DNA of 64,000 nucleotides from Microbispora catharanthi (GTDB taxonomy: Bacteria > Actinomycetota > Actinomycetes > Streptosporangiales > Streptosporangiaceae): assembly GCF_006334915.2 (NCBI RefSeq), contig NZ_VDMA02000032.1, positions 1 to 64,000 on the forward strand, given 5' to 3'. This document shows, in pieces, positions 8,538 to 16,831 of the stretch. A model generated the notes under the pieces. The model was not told the DNA's origin, searched no databases, and worked only from the letters and a program-made list of their open reading frames with translations. The position numbers and the translations under genes are program-made. How positions within the stretch are numbered: the first letter of the stretch is position 1; each line of letters begins with the position of its first letter.

Positions 8538-8861
8538 ATGAGCGCGGAAGATCTCGAAAAGTACGAGACCGAGATGGAGCTGCAGCTCTACCGGGAGTAC
8601 CGCGACGTGGTGGGCCTGTTCACCTACGTGGTCGAGACCGAGCGGCGCTTCTATCTCACCAACTCCGTCGATCTCGACGTCCGCACCGCCGAGAACGGCG
8701 ATGTCTTCTTCGACGTCAAGATGCAGGACGCCTGGGTCTGGGACATGTATCGCCCGGCCCGCTTCGTGAAGAACGTGCGGGTTGTGACCTTCAAGGACGT
8801 CAACGTCGAGGAACTGGCCAAGCCCGACCTCGAGATGCCCAAGGAGGGCTTCTCCAGCTGA
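8538..8861 (+). CDS. DUF2469 protein
   Basis: A 107-residue acidic protein of a family found mainly in actinobacteria next to rnhB and yraN. It has no established biochemical role. The start is well placed, with GAGGAGG at 8525-8531 six bases before the ATG. Conserved features include MSAEDLEKYETEMELQLYREYRDVV at the N terminus (a long amphipathic helix) and WVWDMYRPARFVKNVRVVTFKDVNVEEL in the second half. No signal peptide or membrane segment is present, so it should be cytoplasmic. Confidence 0.92.
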   Translation: MSAEDLEKYETEMELQLYREYRDVVGLFTYVVETERRFYLTNSVDLDVRTAENGDVFFDVKMQDAWVWDMYRPARFVKNVRVVTFKDVNVEELAKPDLEMPKEGFSS

Positions 8862-8931
8862 TCGTGCGCGGCCTGTCCCCAGAACGGCGTTCGGCCGCTC
8901 GGCGCGAGCCTTCGGGGCGCATCGTCGTGGC

Positions 8932-9801
8932 ATGCGTCTCGTCGCGTACGTGCTCGTACTGGTCCTGCTGACCGCGGCTCCCACCCGGCCATCGGGCGCC
9001 GTCCGGCCCGTGGCCGCCGGAGGCCGCATGACGCCGTACGCGGCCACGACCGCGAGGGCGCCGGGGGCTGTGAGGGTCCTGACCCACCGGCCCGCGGATC
9101 CGTCGCCGACGAGTGCGCCCCAGTCCGCCGATCCGTTGCCGGCGGGCGCGACCCGAACCGCGGACGCATTGCCGGCGAGTGAGCCCCGGCCCGCGGACGC
9201 CAAGACGTTCGGACCGGCTCGGTCCATCGGGCCGGTAGGCGAATCGCCGGCCGGGCCGGACCGGGCTCAGGACGCCGTGCCGGCGGTGACCGCCCGCTCT
9301 CGTGGGAACGCGCACCGGGTGGGGCCGGTCGCGCCGGGCCCGATGGGGCCGCGTGGAGACGCGTCCGGCTGGCGATGGCCGCTCGCCGGGCCCGCACATC
9401 CGATAAGGCGCTTCGATCCGCCCCCACAGCGGTGGCTGGCCGGTCACCGGGGTGTGGACCTGGCTGCTCAGCCCGGAGAGAAGGTCATGGCCGCAGGACC
9501 GGGAGTCGTCGGCCTGGCGGAGCGGGTCGCAGGCCGGGGGGTCGTGACCATCTCACATCCCGACGGCCTGCGCACCACCTACCTGCCGGTCCGGGCCGTG
9601 GTCCGGCCTGGCGACGTCGTCGCGGCAGGTCAGGTCATCGGCGTCGTCGAGGAGGACGCCGTCGCTCACTGCGCCGCCCCCTGCCTGCACTGGGGACTCT
9701 TGCGCGGACGTCTCTACCTGGACCCGCTCCTCCTGTTCGGCCGAGGGCAGGTCCGCCTCCTGCCCCGCCGGCCCGTCGGCGAGGCCCGCTGGCCGTCATG
9801 A
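8932..9801 (+). CDS. Secreted M23/LytM-like protein, possibly degenerate
   Basis: A 289-residue exported protein with an N-terminal signal sequence (MRLVAYVLVLVLLTAAPTRPSG). A long Pro/Ala/Arg low-complexity stretch follows to about residue 140, then a C-terminal M23 fold. HRGVDLAA carries the usual HxxxD metal pair, but the second HxH motif reads CLHWG: the first histidine is cysteine. Family members in actinomycetes often show this variant, so the protein may bind peptidoglycan without standard endopeptidase activity. That is inference. The ribosome site is weak. The gene converges on xerC. Confidence 0.8.
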   Translation: MRLVAYVLVLVLLTAAPTRPSGAVRPVAAGGRMTPYAATTARAPGAVRVLTHRPADPSPTSAPQSADPLPAGATRTADALPASEPRPADAKTFGPARSIGPVGESPAGPDRAQDAVPAVTARSRGNAHRVGPVAPGPMGPRGDASGWRWPLAGPAHPIRRFDPPPQRWLAGHRGVDLAAQPGEKVMAAGPGVVGLAERVAGRGVVTISHPDGLRTTYLPVRAVVRPGDVVAAGQVIGVVEEDAVAHCAAPCLHWGLLRGRLYLDPLLLFGRGQVRLLPRRPVGEARWPS

Positions 9802-9889
9802 TGGCCGGGAGGTGTGACAGCCGGGCCCGCTGGTCCGGGCGAGGCTGACGAATGGTGCGCGTCCGCAGCGCCCAGGCGCGGTGCTCATG

Positions 9890-9946
9890 GGCGGTGCTCG
9901 GCTGCTTGGGCGCGCTGCTCAGAGGCGGTGCTCGGTTGCTTGGGCG
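9890..9946. repeat. 23-bp direct repeat next to the xerC stop
   Basis: GGCGGTGCTCGG(C/T)TGCTTGGGCG occurs at 9890-9912 and 9924-9946, 34 bases apart, with one mismatch. The second copy ends at the base before the xerC stop codon. It lies in the 145-base gap between two convergent genes. Confidence 0.75.
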
Positions 9947-10867
9947 TCAGGCGCGGGGATGAGCCTGGCGGTAGGCGGCCCGCAGCCGCTCGATGGACAC
10001 GTGCGTGTAGATCTGTGTGGTGGCCAGGGAGGCGTGTCCGAGCATCTCCTGCACGGATCGCAGGTCGGCTCCGCCTTCGAGTAGATGGGTGGCGGCGGTG
10101 TGGCGCAGCCCGTGCGGCCCCATGTCGGGGGTTCCCTCGACCTGGGCCAGGCGGGCGTGCACGACACGCCGGACGGTGCCCTGGTCGATCCGGCCTCCTC
10201 GGACGCCGAGGAAGAGCGCGGGGCCGCTTCCCTCGCGAATCCACAGGGGCCTGCCCCGCACGCACCAGGCGTCCAGGGCCTGCAGGGCGGGCAGCCCGAA
10301 GGGGACCGTCCGCTCCTTGCGTCCCTTGCCCAGCACGCGGACCGTCCGGCGGTCCCGGTCCACGTCGTCCACGTCGAGGCCGCACAACTCGCTCACCCGC
10401 ATGCCGGTCGCGTACAGCAGCTCCAGCATCGCCCGATCGCGCAGGTCCCTGGCGTCGCCCGGCCCCTGCGTGGACAGGACGGCCTCGGCCTCGGTCTGGT
10501 CCAGCACCTTCGGCAGCCGCCGTTCGGCCTTCGCCGTGCCGAGGAGCAGCCCGGGGTCGCTCGCCAGCCATCCCCGTCGGTGGCAGAAGGCGGTGAAGAC
10601 CCGGGCGCAGGCGGAACGGCGGGCCAGCGTCCCCCTCGATCGTCCGGCCTGGTGCTGGTCCCCCAGCCAGTCACGCAGGACGGTGACGTCAAGAGCGGAC
10701 ACGTCATCGTGCCCGGCGGCCCTCATGTGCGCGAACAGCGAGGAGATGTCCCCGAGATACGCCCTCAGCGTGTGCGGCGACAGGTCCCGTTCGAGACGCA
10801 GATGCCGCTCGAACTGCTCAAGGACGGCGTCGAACTCCCCGAGTCCCTGCCCTTCGCCCGCTGCCAC
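9947..10867 (-). CDS. xerC: Tyrosine recombinase XerC
   Basis: A site-specific recombinase of the XerC/XerD type, expected to resolve chromosome dimers at dif with its partner. The chosen GTG start (10867), with AAGGA seven bases upstream, gives 306 residues, the usual family length. The open frame upstream to 11098 is unconserved. The N-terminal SAM-like DNA-binding domain spans about 10-100. Catalytic residues are Arg157 (ATGMRVSEL), Lys181 (GKGRKER), His252 and Arg255 (HGLRH), His278 (LGHAS) and the nucleophile Tyr287 (IYTHV). It lies in the same direction as dprA, comM and yraN but 394 bases downstream. Confidence 0.93.
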   Translation of the reverse strand: MAAGEGQGLGEFDAVLEQFERHLRLERDLSPHTLRAYLGDISSLFAHMRAAGHDDVSALDVTVLRDWLGDQHQAGRSRGTLARRSACARVFTAFCHRRGWLASDPGLLLGTAKAERRLPKVLDQTEAEAVLSTQGPGDARDLRDRAMLELLYATGMRVSELCGLDVDDVDRDRRTVRVLGKGRKERTVPFGLPALQALDAWCVRGRPLWIREGSGPALFLGVRGGRIDQGTVRRVVHARLAQVEGTPDMGPHGLRHTAATHLLEGGADLRSVQEMLGHASLATTQIYTHVSIERLRAAYRQAHPRA

Positions 10868-11261
10868 GACGTCGTCCTTCCCTCTCGCTTCCGGCCCGAT
10901 GCGGGTGCGCCGGCGCCGCCCTGTTCCATCGCGCCCTGTCCCATTTCCCGGCTCGCGGCATCCGATGCGCGGGAGCGCGTCCCGTGAGCCCGGTGGGGAA
11001 GGAGAGGCCACGATCCGCATGCTAACCATCGGTCTCATCCCGGAATGCCGGCCGCCTGCACCGGCGCACGCTGCCGCCCACACGCGCTCCGCCCGCACCG
11101 GCGCGCGCTGCCCGCCCGGCCATCAGGCGGATGGTCTTGGCAGGAGGACGGGGTGGCGGCCGCCTGCACCGGCGCGGTCAGCACTCGCAATCGTGCGAGC
11201 GGGCCGACGACGCGCCGACAAGAGTCTCGCCGAGCACGCCATGATGACGGGCGCCGCCCGT
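10868..11261. other. 394-base gap between dprA and xerC with a repeated element
   Basis: No gene is supported here. The stretch contains an exact 18-bp direct repeat, GGCCGCCTGCACCGGCGC, at 11050-11067 and 11158-11175. A third relaxed copy of the motif (CCGCACCGGCGCGCGCTGCC) starts near 11094. The end next to xerC contains the upstream region of that gene. Confidence 0.6.
11050..11175. repeat. Dispersed GCCTGCACCGGCGC repeats
   Basis: Two identical 18-bp copies (11050-11067, 11158-11175) flank a diverged third copy near 11094-11113, all in the same orientation. The function is unknown. Confidence 0.6.
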
Positions 11262-12533
11262 CTATTGGCGCGCGGCAGGCCGCAGCCGCCACCCTCGATC
11301 CACGTTCTCCACGAACCCCGCGGCGGCCAGAGCGCCGAGGCAGGCGAGTGCCGTCCCGATGTCCACACCGGCGGCGACGGCGATCGCGGCGGGACCTGTG
11401 GCGCCGCGTGCGGGGATCGCTTCGAGCACACGCCTGGTCTCGTCGTTCAGCCCGTCCCGAGGCCGCACGGGCCCGCGTTGCTCCGGTGCGAGGTCGTCCC
11501 CGATGGAGCCGACCAACTCGATGATCTCCTCGGCCGAGGTGACGCAGACGGCCTTGCCCTGACGGATCAGGACGTGGCAGCCCGTGGAGACCTCCGTGGT
11601 GATGGGACCGGGCACGGCCATCAGCTGCCGGTTCAGGCCCCAGGCATGAGTGGCCGTGTTGAGCGCACCGCTGCGCGCGGCGGCCTGCACGACGACGGTC
11701 CCCCGGGACAGGGCGGCGATCACCCGATTGCGGATCAGGAACCGCAGCCGGGTGGGGTGTGCGCCCGGCGGCCACTCACTGATCACCACGCCCTGCCGGC
11801 GCACGGCACGGAACAGGTCCTCGTGCGCGCTGGGATAACACACGTCCGTCCCGCAGGCGAGCACGACGACCGTCGGCGTTCCGGACGCCAGCGCGCCCCG
11901 ATGGGCGGCGCCGTCGATCCCGTAGGCGCCACCGCTGATCACCGTCCATCCGCGCCCGCCGAGACTCATCGCGAACTCGGCCGCCACGGTTGTGCCGTAC
12001 GCGGTCGCGGCCCTGGCTCCGACCACGGAGACCGAGCGCAGGCAGGAGAAGCGCAGGTTCGCCCGTCCGTCCACCCACAGTCCGAAGGGCCTTGCGTCGC
12101 CGAGGTCGTCGAGCTGGGTGGGCCATTCGACGTCGCCCGGAACAACGAGCCGCGCTCCTCGCCGCATGCCCTGAGCCAGGTCGTCTGACGGGTCCGTGTA
12201 GCGGGCCGCCCAGGCGGCCGCATGCCGGCCGAGATCCAGGTGGCGCCTGGAAGCCTCGGCGCGGTCCTTCTCATCACGCGCGAAGCCAGGGTCGAGCACG
12301 CCGCGTCTCGCCTGCTCCATGGCGCCCACCGGACCATAGCGGGCGATCAACCGGCCCATCACCGCGTCGCCTGCCTCGGCCATCCGCATGATCGCCACGC
12401 GGGCCGGCCGTTCCGCCCTTCCGGGACCGGTGGCACCACCGGCGTCCCCAGCCGGGCCGGAGGCGTCTGCTGTCTGTGAGACGGACTTGCCGGCCGGCGC
12501 GTCGCCGGCGGTGGAGAACTCGGTCATTTCCAT
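11262..12533 (-). CDS. dprA: DNA-processing protein DprA
   Basis: DprA binds incoming single-stranded DNA and loads RecA during transformation. In actinomycetes the gene is conserved even where competence is not known. The ATG at 12533 overlaps the stop of the comM-like gene (TGATG), giving coupled translation and 423 residues; a second ATG at 12527 is possible. The Rossmann-like core shows VVGARAATAYG (170-180), GGAYGIDGAAH (201-211) and CYPSAHEDLF. A C-terminal winged-helix-like segment (RRVLEAIPARGATGPAAIA) completes the family layout. The N-terminal 45 residues are Ala/Gly-rich and probably disordered. Confidence 0.93.
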   Translation of the reverse strand: MEMTEFSTAGDAPAGKSVSQTADASGPAGDAGGATGPGRAERPARVAIMRMAEAGDAVMGRLIARYGPVGAMEQARRGVLDPGFARDEKDRAEASRRHLDLGRHAAAWAARYTDPSDDLAQGMRRGARLVVPGDVEWPTQLDDLGDARPFGLWVDGRANLRFSCLRSVSVVGARAATAYGTTVAAEFAMSLGGRGWTVISGGAYGIDGAAHRGALASGTPTVVVLACGTDVCYPSAHEDLFRAVRRQGVVISEWPPGAHPTRLRFLIRNRVIAALSRGTVVVQAAARSGALNTATHAWGLNRQLMAVPGPITTEVSTGCHVLIRQGKAVCVTSAEEIIELVGSIGDDLAPEQRGPVRPRDGLNDETRRVLEAIPARGATGPAAIAVAAGVDIGTALACLGALAAAGFVENVDRGWRLRPAARQ

Positions 12534-14200
12534 CAATCCACTCCGAGCCACAGTGCGAGGGCCGCCGACGTCTCGGCCTGGCCCGGACGGTCCTTGCAGG
12601 TGAGATCCGCGATCGTCCAAGAGATGCGGAGCACGCGATCCAGGCCGCGTGCGCTGAGCGTGCCCACGTCGAGACCTCGATGGAGCGGGGCCATCGCGGC
12701 GTCGGGCAGGCGGAAATCACGGTGCAACGCGGATGACGACACCTCCGCGTTGGTACGCCAGGGAGTGCCGGCCAACCGTTTGGCGGCTCGCTCGCGCGCC
12801 AGCCTCACCCGCTCGGCCACGGTCGCGCTGGTCTCCACGAAGTGCCGGTCCGCGAGCAACTCGGCGCGGGTGGCCCGGCCGATCTTCACTTTCACGTCGA
12901 CGCGGTCCAGCAGCGGCCCGGAGAGCCGGTCGAGATAGCGGCGGCGGCCCGCCGGGGTGCACTTGCAGGGGTGTCCAACCGTTCCCTGCAGGCCGCACGG
13001 ACACGGATTGGCCGCCAGGACCAGCATGAACCGGGCGGGAAACGTGACCGCGCCGACAGCTCGCGCGATGGTCACCGTGCCCGACTCGAGGGGTTGCCGC
13101 AGGGAGTCGAGCACGGTCGTTGCGAACTCCGGCGCCTCGTCGAGGAAGAGCACGCCTCGGTGTGCGAGCGACACCGCTCCGGGCCGCACGACGCCTCCGC
13201 TCCCACCACCTACGACGGCCGCCATCGTGGCGCTGTGATGCGGCGCCATGAAGGGGGGCCGGGTGAGCAGCGGACGCCCCGGCGGCAGCGTTCCCGCCAC
13301 CGAGTGGATGGCCGACACCTCCAGGGCCGTCTCCTGGCCGAGCGGCGGCAGGAGCGTCGGCAGGCGCTCGGCGAGCATGGTTTTGCCGCTCCCCGGCGGG
13401 CCGAGCATCCAGAGGTTGTGCCCTCCGGCGGCGCACACCTCCAGCGCTTTGCGGCCCATCGGCTGCCCGGCCACGTCGCACAGGTCCGGCCCCGGTGCGC
13501 CCCGGTCGCCGCCGTACGGCCCTGCCGCACGCGACGCGTCCTCGACGCGCCCGGCGTACCCGCCATGCTCGGCGTGGTCAGCGTGGTCAGCGTGGTCAGC
13601 GTGGTCAGCGTGGTCGGCGTGGTCGGCGTGCTCGGCGTCCTGCGACAGCGAGGCGGCGTCCGCCACCACCGGAAGCCGATGCAGGTCGCCCGAGCGCAGC
13701 CACCCCACCAGTTCGGCGAGAGTGACGACGGGAACCACGGTGAGATCGGGCACGAGAGCGGCCTCGGCGGCGTTGAGCGCGGGCACCACGACCGTGCGCA
13801 CCCCCGCCTCGGCGGCGGCGAGCGCGGCCGGCAGCACGCCTCTGATCGGCCGGACCCGCCCGTCGAGACCGAGCTCGCCGAGGAACATCGGCGCCGCGAT
13901 CCGCTGCGCGGGCACGGCGCCGGCCGCGCCGAGCACCGCGATCGCGATGGCCAAATCGAAGATCGATCCTCGCTTGGGCAAGGTGGCCGGGGACAGGCTC
14001 ACGGTGACCCGTGCGTCGGGCCAGGCGAACCTGCTGTTGATCAGCGCGGACCTCACGCGGCCCCGGGCTTCGCTGATCGCGGTGTCGAGAAGCCCGATGA
14101 AGTGTGTCCCGGCGATGCCGGGGCCCACATCGGCCTCGACCTCCACGAGGCGTCCGGTGACGCCCACGAGGCCGACGCAATGGGTCCGGGCGACGGGCAT
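12533..14200 (-). CDS. comM: ComM/YifB-like Mg-chelatase-type AAA ATPase with a His-Asp repeat
   Basis: A 555-residue ATPase of the YifB/ComM family, linked in other bacteria to branch migration during natural transformation. Domains: N-terminal ChlI/Lon-like domain (about 20-140, with SLSPATLPKRGSIFDL and FLGELGLDGRVRPI), linker, AAA+ core with Walker A GPPGSGKT (267-274) and LFLDEAPEF, then the C-terminal domain with NPCPCGLQG and CKCTPAGRRRYL, which carries the family cysteines. The linker contains eight histidines at three-residue spacing (191-212) from a 9-bp tandem repeat. The start lies one base after the yraN stop; the gene overlaps dprA. Confidence 0.93.
   Translation of the reverse strand: MPVARTHCVGLVGVTGRLVEVEADVGPGIAGTHFIGLLDTAISEARGRVRSALINSRFAWPDARVTVSLSPATLPKRGSIFDLAIAIAVLGAAGAVPAQRIAAPMFLGELGLDGRVRPIRGVLPAALAAAEAGVRTVVVPALNAAEAALVPDLTVVPVVTLAELVGWLRSGDLHRLPVVADAASLSQDAEHADHADHADHADHADHADHAEHGGYAGRVEDASRAAGPYGGDRGAPGPDLCDVAGQPMGRKALEVCAAGGHNLWMLGPPGSGKTMLAERLPTLLPPLGQETALEVSAIHSVAGTLPPGRPLLTRPPFMAPHHSATMAAVVGGGSGGVVRPGAVSLAHRGVLFLDEAPEFATTVLDSLRQPLESGTVTIARAVGAVTFPARFMLVLAANPCPCGLQGTVGHPCKCTPAGRRRYLDRLSGPLLDRVDVKVKIGRATRAELLADRHFVETSATVAERVRLARERAAKRLAGTPWRTNAEVSSSALHRDFRLPDAAMAPLHRGLDVGTLSARGLDRVLRISWTIADLTCKDRPGQAETSAALALWLGVD
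13572..13634. repeat. Seven tandem 9-bp units encoding (His-Ala-Asp)n
   Basis: Units GCGTGGTCA x4 (13572-13607), GCGTGGTCG x2 (13608-13625) and GCGTGCTCG (13626-13634) on the plus strand. In the minus-strand comM-like gene they encode a His/Ala/Asp run. The unit length keeps the frame whatever the copy number. Confidence 0.95.
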
Positions 14201-14201
14201 C

Positions 14202-14555
14202 TCAGACCACCCCGCGTTCGTGCCTGAGTGAGAAGTCGCCGGCGAACCGCTCGATCGCGATCACGTCGACCCGTATGCTGTCGAAACGCTCCGCGTGCAT
14301 GGCCAGCCATCTGACGGCCAGCGTCCGCAGGCGCAGCAGTTTCTCACCGGTCACCGCCTCGAAGGCGGTGCCGTGGCTCCGTCCGGAGCGGGTCTTCACC
14401 TCCACGATCACCAGCGCGTTGCCGTCACGGGCGACGATGTCGACCTCGCCCTCCGCGCAGCGCCAGTTGCGGTCGAGTATGCGCATGCCCTTCGCCGTGA
14501 GAAAGGTCACGGCGAGTTGTTCACCCTGCCTGCCCAGCCGATCCTTCGCCGCCAT
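14202..14555 (-). CDS. yraN: YraN/UPF0102 nuclease-fold protein
   Basis: A 117-residue member of UPF0102, a family with a Holliday-junction-resolvase-like fold and no firmly established role. Visible motifs are LGRQGEQLAVTFL, the restriction-nuclease-like core RNWRCAEGEVDIVARDGNALVIVEVKTR (E, D and ExK acidic/basic set) and the ARxRxLAxxWL helix region. It is the first gene of the yraN-comM-dprA run, with one base between its stop and the next start. The promoter presumably lies in the 305-base gap shared with the divergent CoA-transferase gene. Confidence 0.95.
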   Translation of the reverse strand: MAAKDRLGRQGEQLAVTFLTAKGMRILDRNWRCAEGEVDIVARDGNALVIVEVKTRSGRSHGTAFEAVTGEKLLRLRTLAVRWLAMHAERFDSIRVDVIAIERFAGDFSLRHERGVV

Positions 14556-14860
14556 GGGACCACCTCCGCCGCAGACACTCGCCGAAGCGGCCCCGGGCCC
14601 GTGCCACCGAACCTCTTTCTGTGGAAAAGCCCGCAGCGTGATTCGACGGCTGTGGACGGGCGGAGGAAATCGCAGGTGGGCCCGGTGAGGAGGCTCTCGT
14701 CGTCCACAGCCGAGGCCGGGAGCGGAAGCGGGAGGGGTGGCCGTGGGCAGACTGCGACCGGCATGGATACTTGCCCCGGTTCCCGGGAGGCGGCGCTGCC
14801 GTCATGGAGCACGCCGCCGGGCATCGGGCGCCGCAGGGCATCGGCAGTGAGGAGCCGGCA
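14556..14860. other. Divergent intergenic region with DnaA-box-like nonamers and a 12-bp inverted repeat
   Basis: No gene is supported. Three nonamers resemble the actinobacterial DnaA box TTGTCCACA: TTTTCCACA on the minus strand (14620-14628), CCGTCCACA on the minus strand (14651-14659) and TCGTCCACA on the plus strand (14700-14708). The last two lie within a perfect 12-bp inverted repeat (14647-14658 with 14701-14712, 42-base spacer). Confidence 0.5.
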
Positions 14861-16393
14861 GTGACCGCGAAGCTGATCAGGGAATTGGGCGCGGGCGCCG
14901 GGGTCACCCTGCCCGAGGTCCGGGTCATCGGCGAGGACCCCGTCCTGCCGTCCGTCTTCCCCCTCGGCACGATGGCCGCGGCCTCGGCCGGCGCCCTGAC
15001 CGCCGCCGTCGCGGCGTACGCCGCCCGCGCCGGGGAGTGCGGCGAGGAAGGGGCCGGCGGCCGGCGGCCCACTCGCGGCGAGCTCGGCGATCCGGATGTG
15101 ACGATCGATGTCCGGCACGCCGCCGTGGCCTTCCAGAGCGAGAGGCATTTCCGCGCCGACGGGAAAGCCATGGACGTCTGGGCCGCGCTGTCGGGGGACT
15201 ACCGCACCTCGGACGGCTGGATCCGGCTCCATTGCAACTTCGATCACCACCGTGATGCCGCCGTGCGCGCGCTCGGGCTGTCGCCCGGCTCGGGCAAGGA
15301 GGACGCCGCCAGGGCGTGCGCCGGCCGCACGGCGATGGAGATCGAGGAGGCGGTGATTCGCGAGGGCGGCTGTGCGGCGGCGATGCGGAGCAGGGCCGAG
15401 TGGCTCGCGCACCCCCAGGCGCGGGCGCTGGCCGGCCTTCCTCTCGTCGGCGTCTCCCGGTTGACAGGTGGGGACGGCCAGACGAGCGAGACCGGCCGCA
15501 GGGGGACAAGCCGCAGCGGGGCCGGCAGCGGTGGGACCGACAGTGGTGGGGCCGTTGGTGGGGCCGGCCGCGCGCGGGCCGGCCATATGCACGGCGGCCC
15601 CGGCAACGGCCTCCCGGCCGGGACGGCGCGGCCGCTCGGCGGCGTGCGAGTGCTCGACCTGACTCGCGTGATCGCCGGGCCGGTGGCCGCGCGGGCGCTC
15701 GCGGCGTACGGCGCGGACGTGCTGCGTGTGGGCGCCGCACACCTGCCCGAGGTGCCGGGGCTCGTGGTGGAGACGGCGTTCGGCAAGCGGTCGTGCCACA
15801 TCGACCTGCGTTTCGAGGCGGACAAGCTGCGGGAGATGGTCCGTCAGGCCGACGTGGTCATCCAGGCGTACCGGCCCGGGGCCCTGCGGGCCAGGGGCTT
15901 CGGGCCGGACGGCCTCGCCGCTCTGCGGCCCGGCATCGTCTGCGTCGACATCTCCGCGTACGGCGCCCGGGGGCCATGGGCCTCAAGGAGGGGATTCGAC
16001 AGCCTCGTCCAGATGGCATGCGGGATCGCCCACGAGAACGGCGACGGCCTGCGGCCGAGCCCGCTGCCCGCGCAGGCTCTCGATCACGGCACCGGCTACC
16101 TGGCCGCGTTCGGCGCGGTCGCCGCGCTGCTCCGGCGGGCGGCCGAGGGTGGCTCGTGGCACGTCGACGTGTCGTTGGCGAGGACCGCGGCGTGGCTCGA
16201 CGATCTCGGCAGGATCGACGGGGCGGGGGTGCGGCAGCCCCGGGTGGAGGATCTGCTGGCGACGATGGACAGCTCCTTCGGCACGCTCACCTATGTGACC
16301 CCGCCCGGCGCCGTCGACGGTATGCGGCCGCACTGGACGAGCCCGCCGCCCCGCCAGGGGGAGCACCCCGCGGCATGGGCTCCGTCCCCCTGA
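14861..16393 (+). CDS. Family III (CaiB/BaiF) CoA-transferase-like protein
   Basis: Members of this family move CoA between organic acids through an aspartyl-CoA intermediate. The 510-residue protein has two CaiB-like halves: residues 1-190 (VWAALSGDYRTSDGWIRLHCNF) and about 250-480 (LGGVRVLDLTRVIAGPVAARALAAYGADVLRV, GFDSLVQMACGIA). They are joined by a Gly/Ser/Thr-rich linker and close with the family-like PHWTSPPP region. The GTG at 14861 is preferred (GAGGAG six bases upstream); ATG 14804 is possible. It diverges from yraN and is not a usual member of this core block. The substrate cannot be told. Confidence 0.8.
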   Translation: MTAKLIRELGAGAGVTLPEVRVIGEDPVLPSVFPLGTMAAASAGALTAAVAAYAARAGECGEEGAGGRRPTRGELGDPDVTIDVRHAAVAFQSERHFRADGKAMDVWAALSGDYRTSDGWIRLHCNFDHHRDAAVRALGLSPGSGKEDAARACAGRTAMEIEEAVIREGGCAAAMRSRAEWLAHPQARALAGLPLVGVSRLTGGDGQTSETGRRGTSRSGAGSGGTDSGGAVGGAGRARAGHMHGGPGNGLPAGTARPLGGVRVLDLTRVIAGPVAARALAAYGADVLRVGAAHLPEVPGLVVETAFGKRSCHIDLRFEADKLREMVRQADVVIQAYRPGALRARGFGPDGLAALRPGIVCVDISAYGARGPWASRRGFDSLVQMACGIAHENGDGLRPSPLPAQALDHGTGYLAAFGAVAALLRRAAEGGSWHVDVSLARTAAWLDDLGRIDGAGVRQPRVEDLLATMDSSFGTLTYVTPPGAVDGMRPHWTSPPPRQGEHPAAWAPSP

Positions 16394-16632
16394 CGACAAC
16401 CGTCCTCCTGACGACAACGGACGCCCGCCGGGCCCGGCCGTTGCAATGTCTGTGAGGCGTGCGCGGGAGCGCGCGGGGAGGCGGCGGGGCGATAGCCGGC
16501 GAGGCGTGTGCGCGCGAAGTCGGAGGGCCGGCAGGGCAATGCTCGGCGAAGGCCCTGTGCCAGCTGGTTCCGGCAGGCCGAGGGGGACCGGCGGGGCCGG
16601 TGGTGGTGTGACGGCGTGCTGATCCGGCAAGG

Positions 16633-16662
16633 GTCAACTGAAGGGGCGGATCCGGGTAGACT
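16633..16662 (+). promoter_or_regulatory. Candidate rpsB promoter
   Basis: TAGACT at 16657-16662 is a good actinomycete -10. The hexamer 18 bases upstream (GTCAAC, 16633-16638) is a poor -35. A transcript from here would have a leader of about 165 bases before rpsB. Confidence 0.35.
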
Positions 16663-16761
16663 GTTCGACGGCCTGCTAGGCGGGCCGAATTCGCACGCCC
16701 ACTCACGAGCCGCCTTCTCGGTCCGGACCGCGTCCGGTGAAAGCGGCACGGGGCGTCAGGG

Positions 16762-16780
16762 CGCGGGCAAGACGCCCGCG
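16762..16780 (+). promoter_or_regulatory. Hairpin in the rpsB leader
   Basis: CGCGGGC (16762-16768) and GCCCGCG (16774-16780) form a perfect 7-bp stem with a 5-base loop, 51 bases before the rpsB start. There is no T-tract. It could serve S2 feedback control, but that is inference. Confidence 0.4.
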
Positions 16781-16831
16781 TGACCAACCGAGACCGTGCC
16801 CGAGGGCACACGACCATGGAGGACCATCACC

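Larger units (their letters stand above)
16394..16831. other. 438-base rpsB upstream region
   Basis: No gene is supported. The region holds a weak promoter-like pair (16633-16662), a perfect hairpin at 16762-16780 and the rpsB ribosome site. The long leader suggests regulated expression of rpsB-tsf. Confidence 0.5.

Noticed and set aside
13572..13634. Tandem repeat considered as a CRISPR-like array
   Set aside because: The units are only 9 bp, contiguous and within a coding frame; there are no spacers or cas genes.
16508..16783. A 91-residue open frame upstream of rpsB
   Set aside because: Arg/Gly/Ser-rich composition, no ribosome site and overlap with promoter-like and hairpin elements make coding unlikely.
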